Counted from the first letter of the stretch, positions 8,919-18,279 are shown. The stretch is DNA of 64,000 nt from Eubacteriaceae bacterium (GCA_009782875.1 WRIE01000006.1:19420-83419), one strand, 5' to 3'. The notes: generated by a model not told the origin, from the letters alone. A program made the numbers and translations.

Positions 8919-9323
8919 ATGCCAGACAAAATAACTGTAAAGGAAAAGGCGTTGGCTATTAAAAACTACGCTGCGCTCTCTGCCCAACACTGCGAACTGA
9001 TAATAGCCCTCATGGGCTTGGCCAAGTTACATAAGAAAGCGGTCAGCAACAATATGGAAACCCAACGCCAACAATACCGGGAAATACGCAACAATGCTGA
9101 CCTGCTTTACAAAAAACGCATATCCGAGGACAAAACCGCCCGCACTGATATGATGCTTCTAAGGAACATTCTCGTAGACTATAACCGTGTTTGCCTTGAG
9201 GCTATCGAAACCCTGTCCTCCCTGATCAAAGACGATTCGTTGCGTCAGCTTCATCCCTTCCTTAAGCATATGCTCACTGAGCAAAAATTGTTTTTAGAAG
9301 AAACATATGGATTTAATTTTTAA
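8919..9323 (+). CDS. Small helical protein of unknown function
   Basis: A 134-residue protein that I do not recognise. It is almost entirely predicted helix, rich in Lys, Glu and Leu, with no cysteine-based motif apart from isolated Cys, and no signal peptide or membrane segment. The ATG at 8919 is chosen because GGAGG ends 5 nt before it; an upstream ATG at 8907 overlaps the ribosome site. A chaperone-like or FlgN-like four-helix protein would look similar, but no specific motif supports this. It sits alone between divergent and downstream genes, about 130 bp before prfA. Confidence 0.65.
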   Translation: MPDKITVKEKALAIKNYAALSAQHCELIIALMGLAKLHKKAVSNNMETQRQQYREIRNNADLLYKKRISEDKTARTDMMLLRNILVDYNRVCLEAIETLSSLIKDDSLRQLHPFLKHMLTEQKLFLEETYGFNF

Positions 9324-9404
9324 CACTCGCTACTTTTTTTGCCCTGCATACATTCTATTATCCTGGCAACCCTAAACAAAACTGCATTGGAGCGCCACAA
9401 CACT

Positions 9405-9433
9405 TTGATTTTTTGGGCAGCTCCCTATATAAT
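9405..9433 (+). promoter_or_regulatory. Promoter of prfA
   Basis: TTGATT at 9405-9410 and TATAAT at 9428-9433 with a 17-bp spacer. The predicted start near 9440 leaves a very short leader of about 11 nt before the prfA ATG. Confidence 0.8.
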
Positions 9434-9450
9434 TGGCTTGAGGTTCACAA

Positions 9451-10518
9451 ATGCTTGAAAAATTAGAAGCAATAAAGATTAAATTCGAACAATTAAACCA
9501 AGAGGTGTCTGACCCCTCTGTGGTGTCAAACCAGCAACGTTATGCCAAGGTCTCAAAAGAGCGCGCATCAATCGAGCCGATTGTCGAAAAGTATGCCGAA
9601 TATGTTGATGTTGTTGGGCAAATCGAAGACAACAGGCTTCTCCTTGACGATACGTTGGAAGCCGAGTTCAGGGAGATGGTGCAAGACGATCTAGACGATT
9701 TGGCTCTAAAAAAAGCAGATATTGAGGATGCCCTAAGAGTGCTGTTATTGCCAAGAGACCCAAATGACGATAAAAACGTGATCGTAGAGATCCGCGCAGG
9801 GGTTGGCGGCGACGAAGCAGCTTTATTTGCAGGCGACTTGCTGAGGATGTATCTGCGGTATGCAGAGCGCAAGAGATGGAAAGTAGAGCTGCTTGCCACA
9901 AACGAAATCGGCATTGGCGGATACAAAGAAGCTGTTTTCCTGATTGCAGGCAGCGGGGCGTATTCCAGGCTCAAATATGAGTCGGGGACCCACAGGGTCC
10001 AGAGGGTTCCCCTGACAGAGTCATCAGGGCGCATTCACACATCTGCTTCTACAGTGGCTGTGCTGCCAGAGGCAGAAGACGTGGAGGTGGAAATCAACCA
10101 AAACGATATCAGGGTTGATGTATTCCGGTCGTCAGGCAACGGCGGGCAGTCTGTCAATACAACAGACTCTGCAGTCAGGATCACACATATGCCAACCGGG
10201 ATAGTGATTTCGTGCCAAGACGAGAAATCCCAGCTGAAAAACAAAGAAAAAGCGATGAAGATCCTCAAAGCAAAGCTGTTTGAGCTGGAACAAAAGAAAC
10301 AGGATGACTTGATTGCCAAAGACCGCAAAAGCCAAGTTGGATCAGGCGACAGGAGCGGCAGGGTCCGCACCTACAACTTCCCACAAGGCAGGGTCACAGA
10401 CCACAGGGTGAATATCACTCTATATAAGCTGGATGAGTTTATGGATGGCGCCATCGAAGAAATGATTGACGCGCTGGCGACTGCAGACCAAGCAGAGAAA
10501 ATCGCAATGGTCGAGTAA
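9451..10518 (+). CDS. prfA: Peptide chain release factor 1
   Basis: RF1 recognises UAA and UAG stop codons and triggers peptide release. The 355-residue protein has the catalytic GGQ motif in [17 protein letters not shown] (about residues 228-244) and the usual C-terminal [19 protein letters not shown]. The anticodon-like region (about 178-190, [11 protein letters not shown]) belongs to RF1 rather than RF2: no internal UGA frameshift site is present. It has its own promoter and an intrinsic terminator directly behind, so it is monocistronic. The usual neighbour prmC (hemK), which methylates the GGQ glutamine, is absent from this locus. Confidence 0.97.
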   Translation: MLEKLEAIKIKFEQLNQEVSDPSVVSNQQRYAKVSKERASIEPIVEKYAEYVDVVGQIEDNRLLLDDTLEAEFREMVQDDLDDLALKKADIEDALRVLLLPRDPNDDKNVIVEIRAGVGGDEAALFAGDLLRMYLRYAERKRWKVELLATNEIGIGGYKEAVFLIAGSGAYSRLKYESGTHRVQRVPLTESSGRIHTSASTVAVLPEAEDVEVEINQNDIRVDVFRSSGNGGQSVNTTDSAVRITHMPTGIVISCQDEKSQLKNKEKAMKILKAKLFELEQKKQDDLIAKDRKSQVGSGDRSGRVRTYNFPQGRVTDHRVNITLYKLDEFMDGAIEEMIDALATADQAEKIAMVE

Positions 10519-10553
10519 GCCACTGCAAGCAAATACTGGATTTTGATTATCAC

Positions 10554-10588
10554 AACCGCAATTTTAGGGATCTTGATTGCGGTTTTTT
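10554..10588 (+). terminator. Intrinsic terminator of prfA
   Basis: AACCGCAAT and ATTGCGGTT form a 9-bp stem around a 13-nt loop, directly followed by TTTT. Confidence 0.9.
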
Positions 10589-10606
10589 CCAATTGCCCTA
10601 CTATGC

Positions 10607-10666
10607 GAAAAGCTGGCCTGGAAGGCCAGCTAAGTGGAAGCTGCCAGCGCTCTTAAGCGCGGCAGC
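10607..10666 (-). terminator. Double hairpin at the 3' end of the amidoligase-like gene
   Basis: Two hairpins: AGCTGGCCT/AGGCCAGCT (10611-10631) and GCTGCC/GGCAGC with an inner GCGCT/AGCGC (10640-10666). Read on the minus strand, the first is followed by TTTT, so it fits a terminator for the gene that ends at 10682. Confidence 0.65.
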
Positions 10667-10681
10667 AAAAACTTGAAAAAA

Positions 10682-11404
10682 CTAAACTACTATGGCAGAA
10701 TGCGCTGTCTCTAGCAGCGGGTTCTTGTCGCCCCATCTGTAGACAGACTCAAATGCGTTGTAGACATACTCGATTTGCTCCCAAGACAATTTTAGGGAGC
10801 GGAATTCTACCAAATCGGGCTTCAAGAAGTTAATTGATGTGTACTTGCCCCATATCTCATTTTGGTACGCCAAGTAATCTTCATAGCTCATAATCGAGCC
10901 GTCAGGAGTCATTTTTATCAACTCGGAGAATGATACTTTGTACTTATTGTGGTCGAAAAAGTCTTGGTTATAGCCGCCATCAGCCATCAAGTCAAAAAAG
11001 AGCTTCTTTTCTTCATCATTTGCTAAGAAAGTCGCGTGCAGCCCGCATTTGTCGCTAAACACGAAGTCATCATAAAAATCGAGGATCTCGCAAATCTTTA
11101 AAAATAACGGCTTAAGCTCCTCTTTTGTCATGGGAAGCAGGACTATCTCAACATTGAAGTCGCTGGAAATTGTAATGTCTGGCACAAATTTGCCCTTGTC
11201 GCCAACAACGTTTACCATTTTTTCCAACCCAGTTTTTATGTATCGGCTGCTCTCTTTCGAGTAGTTGATGCCGAACTCGATCTCCAAACCGCAGCCTCTT
11301 AAATTGTAGAAGCTCTTGAGGTTGTCGTCTCCCATCCTTAGTATACGGCGGAATTCGCGCTCGTCTTTTAAGCGCCTTTTTCTAAGGGATCTTTCATTGT
11401 CCAT
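10682..11404 (-). CDS. Amidoligase-like protein
   Basis: A 240-residue protein. The segment GCGLEIEFGINY near residue 38, then DITISSDFNVEIVLLPM and KCGLHATFLANDE followed by VEFRSLKLSWEQ, matches the pattern of the putative amidoligase family (PF12224, related to the glutamine synthetase/ATP-grasp type COOH-NH2 ligases): glutamates for metal binding in EIEFG and a conserved G-H motif. Such enzymes are predicted to form peptide-like amide bonds. The ATG at 11404 follows AGGTGA by about 5 nt; a longer frame to 11434 is possible. It stands alone, without the usual AIG2-like cyclotransferase partner. Family call is moderate. Confidence 0.62.
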   Translation of the reverse strand: MDNERSLRKRRLKDEREFRRILRMGDDNLKSFYNLRGCGLEIEFGINYSKESSRYIKTGLEKMVNVVGDKGKFVPDITISSDFNVEIVLLPMTKEELKPLFLKICEILDFYDDFVFSDKCGLHATFLANDEEKKLFFDLMADGGYNQDFFDHNKYKVSFSELIKMTPDGSIMSYEDYLAYQNEIWGKYTSINFLKPDLVEFRSLKLSWEQIEYVYNAFESVYRWGDKNPLLETAHSAIVV

Positions 11405-11678
11405 ATGTTCACCTGATTTCACTTGAAATGACATAACTCTAACGTTGCAGTGCTAAAAAAGAAAATAGAAAGTGCTGCTTGGCTCTCCAAAAAAGCAACA
11501 AAGTGTTGCGAAAATGGGATATGTAGATTGTAGTTCAGTTTTTTTTATAATTTTAGCAAAGTCAAATCGATTTTGTCAATTAAGATTTCATTAAGGGGGT
11601 TTCGCTGATTATTCATGCTTGAGACAACAATTTTGTTATATTTTTTAATCCTTTTTAATTTCGAAAGGAGTCAATAGC

Positions 11679-11801
11679 ATGAAAATATTGTCAAAAAATC
11701 AAGATCAAAGTACGAGTATATCGAAATGTCCCATAATTGCGACTTTGTTACAAATGTTTAGAATTTATTGTTATGCCCTCAAAGCATCATATTTAAAATA
11801 A
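11679..11801 (+). CDS. Candidate 40-residue small protein
   Basis: GAAAGGAG ends 8 nt before an ATG that opens 40 codons (starts MKILSKNQDQ, ends CYALKASYLK, stop TAA). The ribosome site is as strong as those of the core genes. The peptide has a short polar start and a hydrophobic middle (CPIIATLLQMFRIYCYAL) that could enter a membrane. I recognise no family. It lies isolated in a non-coding stretch. Real translation is plausible but unproven. Confidence 0.45.
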   Translation: MKILSKNQDQSTSISKCPIIATLLQMFRIYCYALKASYLK

Positions 11802-12507
11802 AGCTTCTAAAAAGTTGCCTGTGCAAATAAATTCACCAAGGCGCGCTTATTGCAGGCATCTATCCTTCTTAATTCTTGAGCGCGAACAATATATCAATTT
11901 AACGCCTCTTTTTATTGGTATACAGATATCAGACATGCCTTAAAGAATTGCGTTTCATTGTGTTGCATGGGGCGTATGAAGAAAGCCTGCAAACCATTAA
12001 TATATAAATGTCTGCCATTTGGACAATAGCAAATATGTCGATCCAGCAGCAATGTGTTCCCCTGACGATAATGGCAGTGAAGAGCGGCTTTTCAGCCATT
12101 TTTAATATTTTATATTCGAATCTACAAAAATATCAAGAATATTAAAATTGCAGAGCGATTTTAATCAACAGGGATTTACAGCTTGGCATGCCTGTTTATC
12201 CACATTTAGCAATAATTCTAAAATTCAATAGAAGTTTTCATATTAATTTGCAATGCTTATACTTGCCAGTTGTAGGCATAATAAAGGCAACAAATATGAA
12301 TGACAAACAGCCTTTCTATCAGGAAATGCCTTATATAAGCGCTCCTTGCTTGAGCCCATAACAAGTGCGTCCAATTTTTTTCAAATCCCATTCGCTATGC
12401 AAATTTCACAAAATGAATATCCTGGATGAATGAAACTGTATTGTACGGGCATACTTGTCCTAGCAGCAAGAAGCAATCAAAAAAACTGGAATGCCTGATG
12501 GTTGCCC

Positions 12508-12596
12508 AGCAATAAAATTGTTCATCAAGTATCTAAACTATGGTACTAAAGATAACTGCTAAAATGGGGCCTATGTCAATGGGCCCCTTCTTTTTA
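12508..12596 (+). ncRNA. Unknown hairpin RNA element, copy 1
   Basis: Shares a conserved body with copy 2: AAGTATCT, then GGTAC-AAAGAT-ACTGCTAAA, then a strong hairpin. Here the hairpin stem is GGGGCC/GGCCCC followed by TTCTTTTT, an intrinsic terminator shape. The stem bases differ from copy 2 while pairing is kept, which indicates that the structure matters. No known riboswitch motif recognised. Confidence 0.55.
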
Positions 12597-12759
12597 ATGG
12601 AGCTGGCATAACTGAAACAAAACAACCAGAAGACAGGCCTTCTCTGGCGTATATTACATTAATTAGCAAAAAAAATACGAATGGATGCGAGAAACAAGGG
12701 TATGCTATTATCAGCAGCAAAAAACAATGAAGCATATGGAATCCCATTAAGGAGACCGA

Positions 12760-12850
12760 GCAATATAATTGTTTGCCCAAAGTATCTTTTCATACAAGGT
12801 ACCAAAGATTACTGCTAAACAGGAGCTCATGCAAATGGGCTCCATTTTTG
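12760..12850 (+). ncRNA. Unknown hairpin RNA element, copy 2, just before the methyltransferase gene
   Basis: Same body as copy 1 (AAGTATCT ... GGTACCAAAGATTACTG). The terminal hairpin is GGAGC/GCTCC followed by ATTTTT. A -10-like TATACT (12853-12858, preceded by TGT) follows at once, only 8 bp before the ATG at 12867. The element could be an attenuator for the downstream gene, or a stand-alone small RNA. Confidence 0.55.
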
Positions 12851-12866
12851 TGTTATACTTCGTTTT

Positions 12867-14237
12867 ATGGACGTTCAAAAGAAAAGTATTATTGAAGTAG
12901 ACATCATTGAAGATATCTCAATGGAAAAAAGCATGGCAATGGTTGGCGGCAACAGGCTGATTATAAACGGTGGGCACGCAGGCCAAAGAGCTATGGTAAA
13001 ATTGCACAAGCTAAAACCTGGCAGATGGGAAGGCCAATTCCTGCAAGCCACACGCAACCCAAGCTTTATTGTGGAGCCTGTTTGTGCGCACTACAGCAAA
13101 TGCGGGGGATGCAACATGCTTGATATTGAATACTCCAAGCAACTGGAGCTCAAAGAATCGTATGTGAGAAACCTCCTAGACAAAGCGAAAATTGCCACAG
13201 AGCTGTTCTCTGGCATCACCCCCTCCCCCTCCCAAATTGCTTACAGGAACAAAATGGAATTCTCGTTTGGGGATGAGGCAAAAGACGGCCCTTTGGAACT
13301 GGGCCTCCATGCAAAGGGCAGGCGCCATGACATCGCGGGCATCAGCTATTGCCACCTTGCCCATTGCGATATCTCAGCTCTGCTGTTAGCCGCAAAGTCA
13401 TATTTTAGCCGGATAGGCGCCAGTTTTTATAACGCCTACTCACGCAAAGGCTGGCTTCGCCATTTAGTGCTGCGTCGCTCTGAGGCAACTGGGGATATCT
13501 TGGTATTGCTTGTAACCACGAGCCAAGGGGATCTCGACAAAGAAGGTTTTTGCCAAGCATTGTTAGAGGAAAGCTTGGCAGGCCAAATCTGCGGCATCAT
13601 GCATCTGACAAACGATTCTTTTTCAGATGCTGTTTTAAGCCAAAACGAAGAGCTGCTATATGGCCAAAGCCACTACATGGACAAATTGCTTGGAATAAGC
13701 TTCAAGATCAGCCCATTCTCTTTTTTCCAAACCAATACCAAAGGCGCAGAGTCGCTATGCAAGATTGTCTTGGAAATGCTGCAGGAGGTTGACGGCTTGA
13801 GCGGCGAGATCTATGACCTATACTGTGGAGTCGGAACATTCTCATTGGCGGCAGCAAAGGCTGCAGGGCAAGTAGTTGGTGTGGAAATCTCGCAGCAAGC
13901 GGTAGAGTCAGCAATAGAAAATGCAATGATTAACAAAATCGGCAATTGCAAATTTATTTGCGGCGATGTATTTGAGAACCTTGGAAACCTTCCTATTAAC
14001 TCGGGAGTTGTAATTGCAGACCCTCCAAGGGCAGGGTTGGGGCCAAAAGCGCTATCTTCCCTTATCGGGCTTGCGCCCCGGGCAATTGTATATGTCAGCT
14101 GCAAACCCCAGACAATGGCTAGGGAGCTGCCGGCTTTTGTCGAAGCAGGCTATAAGATTGCCCGCATTGCGCCATTGGACATGTTTCCAAACACCCAGCA
14201 TGTGGAAACAGCCGTTTTGTTGGCCCATAACTGTTAG
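12867..14237 (+). CDS. 23S rRNA (uracil-5-)-methyltransferase, RumA/RlmCD family
   Basis: A 456-residue SAM enzyme that forms 5-methyluridine in 23S rRNA. An N-terminal TRAM-like domain (about 1-65) precedes the iron-sulfur cluster motif (CAHYSKCGGC, with a fourth Cys later), then the Rossmann methyltransferase domain with DLYCGVGTFSLAAAKAAG, ADPPRAGLG and the catalytic cysteine segment YVSCKPQTMAREL near the end. In Bacillota one such protein often modifies two sites (RlmCD); which site cannot be told. The ATG at 12867 has no ribosome site and follows a -10-like TATACT by only 8 bp, so the message may be almost leaderless. Length is usual. Confidence 0.92.
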   Translation: MDVQKKSIIEVDIIEDISMEKSMAMVGGNRLIINGGHAGQRAMVKLHKLKPGRWEGQFLQATRNPSFIVEPVCAHYSKCGGCNMLDIEYSKQLELKESYVRNLLDKAKIATELFSGITPSPSQIAYRNKMEFSFGDEAKDGPLELGLHAKGRRHDIAGISYCHLAHCDISALLLAAKSYFSRIGASFYNAYSRKGWLRHLVLRRSEATGDILVLLVTTSQGDLDKEGFCQALLEESLAGQICGIMHLTNDSFSDAVLSQNEELLYGQSHYMDKLLGISFKISPFSFFQTNTKGAESLCKIVLEMLQEVDGLSGEIYDLYCGVGTFSLAAAKAAGQVVGVEISQQAVESAIENAMINKIGNCKFICGDVFENLGNLPINSGVVIADPPRAGLGPKALSSLIGLAPRAIVYVSCKPQTMARELPAFVEAGYKIARIAPLDMFPNTQHVETAVLLAHNC

Positions 14238-14255
14238 CTAATTAGGTGGCATGGC

Positions 14256-14504
14256 ATGGAATACTTCACATATATGCTCGAGTGCTCTGATGGAACCATA
14301 TATACAGGCTGGACTATAAACCTAAACAAACGGCTTGCTGCACACAACGCAGGCAAGGCATCTAGATATACCCGCTCAAGGCTGCCTGCAAAGCTGTTGT
14401 ATTTTGAGCGCTACACCGAGCCGTCAGCTGCCAGAAAGAGGGAAGTGGAAATTAAAAAACTTACTCGCGCTCAAAAAAAAGCATTAGCAAACACAAAGGA
14501 ATAA
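14256..14504 (+). CDS. GIY-YIG nuclease-domain protein (UPF0213/YhbQ type)
   Basis: An 82-residue single GIY-YIG domain: FTYMLECSDGTIYTGWT carries the paired tyrosines, the conserved arginine lies in LNKRLAAHN, and the glutamate in RKREVEIKKLTR. This is the usual stand-alone YhbQ/UPF0213 size; a role in DNA repair or nucleic-acid cleavage is assumed for the family. It follows the methyltransferase by 18 bp, probably in one transcript. The IS1595-type element begins within a few bases of its stop codon. Confidence 0.9.
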   Translation: MEYFTYMLECSDGTIYTGWTINLNKRLAAHNAGKASRYTRSRLPAKLLYFERYTEPSAARKREVEIKKLTRAQKKALANTKE

Positions 14505-15082
14505 TTTAGCCTGGGTATCTAATTAACTAAGGTTGATTATACATTTATAATAACTATATGAAAGCATATCCAACAACATTTGAAGAGCTGATAAATACTT
14601 TTCCAACAGAACAGCACTGCATTGACTATTTATACAAATTACGATTTCCGGATGGATTCAAATGCCCTAAGTGCGACAATGGAAACTCGTGGCTTATTCT
14701 GGGCAAACTCCATGAATGCACTAAATGCCACTATCAAATGTCGATTAATGCTGGAACGATCTTCCAAAGCTCATAAAAAGCCTAAAAAACGTGGTTTATT
14801 GCAATTTGGCGAGTTTCAACGCAAAAAAACGGGGCAAGCGCAAAAGGCTTGCAAAATGTGCTGAACCTTAGCAGCTACCAAACAGCTTGGCTAATGCTGC
14901 ATAAAATCCGCAAAGCAATGGCATTCGAAAACCGCTACAAACTAGGCGGCATTGTCGAAGTCGACGAGAGCTATATTGGAAGTGGAGAAAAGTACGGCAA
15001 GAGGGGAAGGGGCGCTAAAAACAAAATACTAGTGCTTTGTAAAGTGGATAACTGGAGCAAAACTGCATCGATGAAACCAACA

Positions 15083-16318
15083 ATTTTGCTCCTTAAATAT
15101 GTAATTACGCCTGATTATCCAATAACATCCGTCGGATAAAGCCTTCTAAACCGGATTCTTGCATCTTCTGGAGTAAACTGCCAATTTACAGGCTTGTTTT
15201 CAGCGTTTCTTTTTGCCTCCCATTCTTTTATATGTTCATTTAGTTCATCTTGACCAGGTATTCTATTGTTGCCCAAGCTCTGCATTGAGAGCACGCCCAG
15301 CTCGCATTCAGCGATGTTTAGCCAGCTTCCATGCACTGGTGTATAGACAAACCTTATTTTGTCTGTTAAACAGCTTGCTATGCTTGGCTTGAACAGCGCA
15401 TAAAAAGCGTCATGTGTATGTGTGGAATAATTGTCACAGACAACCGTAATCCCGTCTGCGTCCGTATACTGCTCCTCTGCCAGCTTTTTCAACAGCAAAG
15501 CGAAATCTTTCCCGGTATGCCGGCTGCGCGCTTCCACGCGCCTCCATCCTGCAAGAGGCTCCGCCATCATAAAAATACTGGCCGTTTCGCGCCTCACGTC
15601 TTCTGAGTCTATTTTTATGGCCTTTCCCTTTGCCTCTATCTCCCCGTCTGGGCCGATTATCGCTGGTGTGGCTGCTATACGCGCCCGGACTTCGCCAAGA
15701 AGCTGGACAGGTTTCTCGTCTATGCTCACAACTGGAACCATTTTGTCGTGCTTTTTTTCATATGTCTTCAAGACAGTTTCCATATTGCACAAGGGTCGGC
15801 TATACTGGTTATGCACCAATATTTGTCTAAATGCGGCTTGACTTCATTGCTGTCAAGCATTTCGCCTATTGCGCTGTGGGATATTGCAACTATATACCCA
15901 TTTTCAATGCAGTGCCCAGCCAGGAGCCTTAGCGTCCATCTTGCCCTGCCTTCCGGCGCAGGGCTGGTATCACCTTAGCCTCGAACTCTCCGTCAATCTT
16001 GGCGACAAAAGAGTCTGTGAGCCTGGTTTTCCGTTTTAGGGCACGATCCAGCCCGTCTTCTGAATAAGCCTTCCTTACAGCGTTCACTGTTGTTTGAGAC
16101 ACTGCCAACTCTTCAGATACGCTTCTAACGGTTGCGCCAGCATGGGATTTAAGCAGGATCCCCGCGTGCGTTGACTTGCGGGCTGAATGGACTCCAGAGC
16201 TCACAATTTGGTTTGACTCGTTTATTTCTGAATTGTTTAGTTGAACGGAATATTTGTAAGTAGGCATTGTATTCTCCTGGAATTACTTGCCCGCATTGTA
16301 TATGCTTACAAAATTATT
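15083..16318 (-). mobile_element. IS630-family element inside the IS1595 copy (ends approximate)
   Basis: Possible terminal inverted repeats are AATTTTGCTCCTTAAATAT near 15082 and the complement of AATTTTGTAAGCATAT near 16310. The element interrupts the transposase gene of the IS1595 copy in opposite orientation. IS630 elements duplicate TA; the exact TA target cannot be fixed by eye. Confidence 0.6.
15115..16267 (-). pseudogene. IS630 transposase, two frameshifts
   Basis: The N-terminal helix-turn-helix part lies at 16267-15960 (GATVRSVSEELAVSQTTVNAV). A first frameshift follows near 15950; the next frame gives GRARWTLRLLAGHC and KPHLDKYWCI. A second shift near 15810 leads to the catalytic part with SIDEKPVQLLGE, VCDNYSTHTHDAFYA and VYTPVHGSWLNIAECELG, the DDE residues of IS630. 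All catalytic motifs survive but in three frames. Confidence 0.87.
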
Positions 16319-17050
16319 TCATACAATTTTTGCTACAGCTTACCACTTTCAAAGCACTAGGAAGAATTAGAATCAACGCAATCAACGCAATCCAGATGCA
16401 TCCGGCGATTCCCTCCATAGTTTTGTACAAGGCAATATTGAAATTGGCTCGAAAATCATAACTGATGGATGGGCAGGATACTCGTTTGCCCAAGGACAGA
16501 GGTATGATCATCAAGTCGTTATGCAAAAGGAATATAAGAAAGAAAATGAGGAAGATAGGGCTCTTCCCAACGTGCACCTAGTAATGTCTTTGGCAAAACG
16601 CTGGTTATTGGGAACACATCAGGGGGCAGTAAGCGAAAAGCATATGCATTCCTATTTAGATGAATTCGTATTTCGATTCAATAGAAGGAAGTCAAGAGAC
16701 GGGGGATTGCTCTTCTATAGGCTACTAGAGAATGCCATGCATGTCCCTCATACACCATACAACGAATTTATACAAAAGAACAATTCTTGACTACTGCACT
16801 AGCGAATTGGATACCCAGGTAATTTTATTGTACGGAGTCTCACTGATACAATATTAAGGTATTTATTTCCAGTAAAATATGCCAATGCTTCATCAAAAAG
16901 ACATTGAAAATGTGAACTATTTACCCGGTTTTCTCATTAACAGCATATCATTTATGCTTTAATCCAATTCCAATGAAAATTATAAAAACACAACAATTCC
17001 ACCAGTTTAAGTGTTATACTTGCTACGAAAGTGTAAATGAGATTATGTAG

Positions 17051-18154
17051 ATGATTAAACTTGATTATGAAGACCGACTAAATGTTTCTGAATGGAGCAA
17101 GCTGCTGTACAGGCAAGTCATTTACTGGATTGTGCTTGTTTTAGTTGGCGAACTTATCCAGTATGCGAATAAGTCGAGCCAGCCTGTACCAACTACAGAG
17201 TTTTCTTTGCTGTCGTCTATTGTTTTTATACCAACTGCGACACAAGTGGGTATTTTCTTGGTTTCGGTGCTTGCTACTAACTACTTCATCAAGAGAGACA
17301 ACCCCTTTATGCAGTCGTTGTCATTGTGCACAGGCATATGTTTTTTGTGTTTTGCAATCACATGTTTTTTTCACGAAGACAACTACTCCATGTACGCAGT
17401 GTACTCATTCCCGTTATTGGGGGCATTGTTTTTCGTAGATAAAAAACCTCTCTTATATAGCTTCTGCCTTTCCTTTTGCCTGTACTTGGTATTCGCATTT
17501 GCAATTGAGCCCAAACCAGGTGAAACAGTCCAGCTAGCATCCCAAACAGTGCCTGTTATTTATCTGGTCTGCTGTTTTATTGTAGCGAATGGCTTGCTGC
17601 GCTCGCAGTCCACGCTTTTGCAAAATATCGTTACACAAGACGAGCAGCTCAAACGAGACTCATTCACGAAGCTATTCAACCACACTGCTTTTTATGAGCA
17701 TATGGAAGAATTGATTCTTAGCAATATGCAAGACAAAGTCCCATTTTCGCTAGTATTATGTGATCTTGATAATCTGAAGATAATAAATGATTCCTTTGGG
17801 CATGAAGTTGGCGACAAGGTTATCCTCGCTTTCGCCGAAACCCTCCAAACTTATGTAAAGGAAGACGGGTATGCTTTCCGGAATGGCGGAGACGAATTTG
17901 CGATATTAATCAAAAAAGATGCCCAAGAAACCAGCAAGCTGTGTCTTGAGATCAAACAGATATTTGAGAAGAAAGCAGCGACTTTGCACAACGAAGGAAA
18001 ATTCACATTCAGCGCAGGTTTATGCGAGTATTCCCACAAGTACTTCTATGGGAGCAAAGAATTCTTTAAAGCGTGCGACGCAGCGCTATATTCAGCAAAG
18101 AAAACCCGAAATACAATAAAGGTCTGGCGAAGGACTGTAGTTAAAGAGGCATAA
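17051..18154 (+). CDS. Membrane-bound diguanylate cyclase (GGDEF)
   Basis: A 367-residue protein with about six membrane segments (residues 22-185) followed by one GGDEF domain: RDSFTKLFNHTAFYEHM, VLCDLDNLKIINDSFGHEVGD and the signature RNGGDEFAIL. It would make cyclic di-GMP from two GTP at the inner face of the membrane. The signature is intact. The RxxD inhibitory site expected five residues before GGDEF is absent (sequence TYVKEDGYAFRN), so product inhibition is unlikely. The membrane part does not match a sensory domain that I know. The ATG at 17051 has only a weak ribosome site. Monocistronic, between the IS1595 copy and tRNA-Ala. Confidence 0.93.
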   Translation: MIKLDYEDRLNVSEWSKLLYRQVIYWIVLVLVGELIQYANKSSQPVPTTEFSLLSSIVFIPTATQVGIFLVSVLATNYFIKRDNPFMQSLSLCTGICFLCFAITCFFHEDNYSMYAVYSFPLLGALFFVDKKPLLYSFCLSFCLYLVFAFAIEPKPGETVQLASQTVPVIYLVCCFIVANGLLRSQSTLLQNIVTQDEQLKRDSFTKLFNHTAFYEHMEELILSNMQDKVPFSLVLCDLDNLKIINDSFGHEVGDKVILAFAETLQTYVKEDGYAFRNGGDEFAILIKKDAQETSKLCLEIKQIFEKKAATLHNEGKFTFSAGLCEYSHKYFYGSKEFFKACDAALYSAKKTRNTIKVWRRTVVKEA

Positions 18155-18162
18155 AAAAGCTC

Positions 18163-18191
18163 TTGACAACTTTGTCTGCTTGTGCTAGAGT
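18163..18191 (+). promoter_or_regulatory. Promoter of tRNA-Ala
   Basis: TTGACA (18163-18168) and TAGAGT (18186-18191) with a 17-bp spacer; a TG lies in the upstream extension. The tRNA begins 15 bp after the -10 box. Confidence 0.85.
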
Positions 18192-18206
18192 AAAAAAGCA
18201 ATTTGT

Positions 18207-18279
<73 letters not shown>

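Larger units (their letters stand above)
11435..12866. other. 1.4-kb gene-poor region
   Basis: A long A+T-rich stretch without any large frame. Supported contents are a small ORF with a strong ribosome site (11679-11801) and two tandem copies of a hairpin RNA element (12508-12596 and 12760-12850). Between 11802 and 12507 I see no gene, tRNA or clear repeat. Confidence 0.7.
14558..16790 (+). pseudogene. Broken IS1595 transposase
   Basis: The N-terminal part (14558-14776) has the zinc-ribbon motif CPKCDN...CTKCHYQ and is cut by a frameshift. The DDE core begins at about 14849 (LSSYQTAWLMLHKIRKAM, VDESYIGS) and stops where the IS630 element starts near 15085. The remainder resumes at about 16350 with GRIRINAI, PDASGDSLHSF, TDGWAGYS, then LAKRWLLGTHQGAV and YLDEFVFRFNRRKS to 16790. 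A 9-bp tandem duplication CAACGCAAT (about 16374-16391) and a nearby 1-bp shift also break the frame. Not functional. Confidence 0.85.
14510..16819 (+). mobile_element. IS1595-family element interrupted by an IS630-type element
   Basis: Ends are marked by inverted repeats: CCTGGGTATC at 14510-14519 and GATACCCAGG at 16810-16819, with further partly matching bases inside. Flanks TAATTTAG and TAATTTTA look like an 8-bp target duplication with changes. Subtracting the IS630 insert leaves about 1.07 kb, the same size as the complete IS1595 copy at 19392-20469, though the two transposases are not close relatives. Confidence 0.75.

Noticed and set aside
12571..12780. Minus-strand open frame of 69 codons in the gene-poor region
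   Set aside because: It runs antisense through the two hairpin RNA elements and has no ribosome site.
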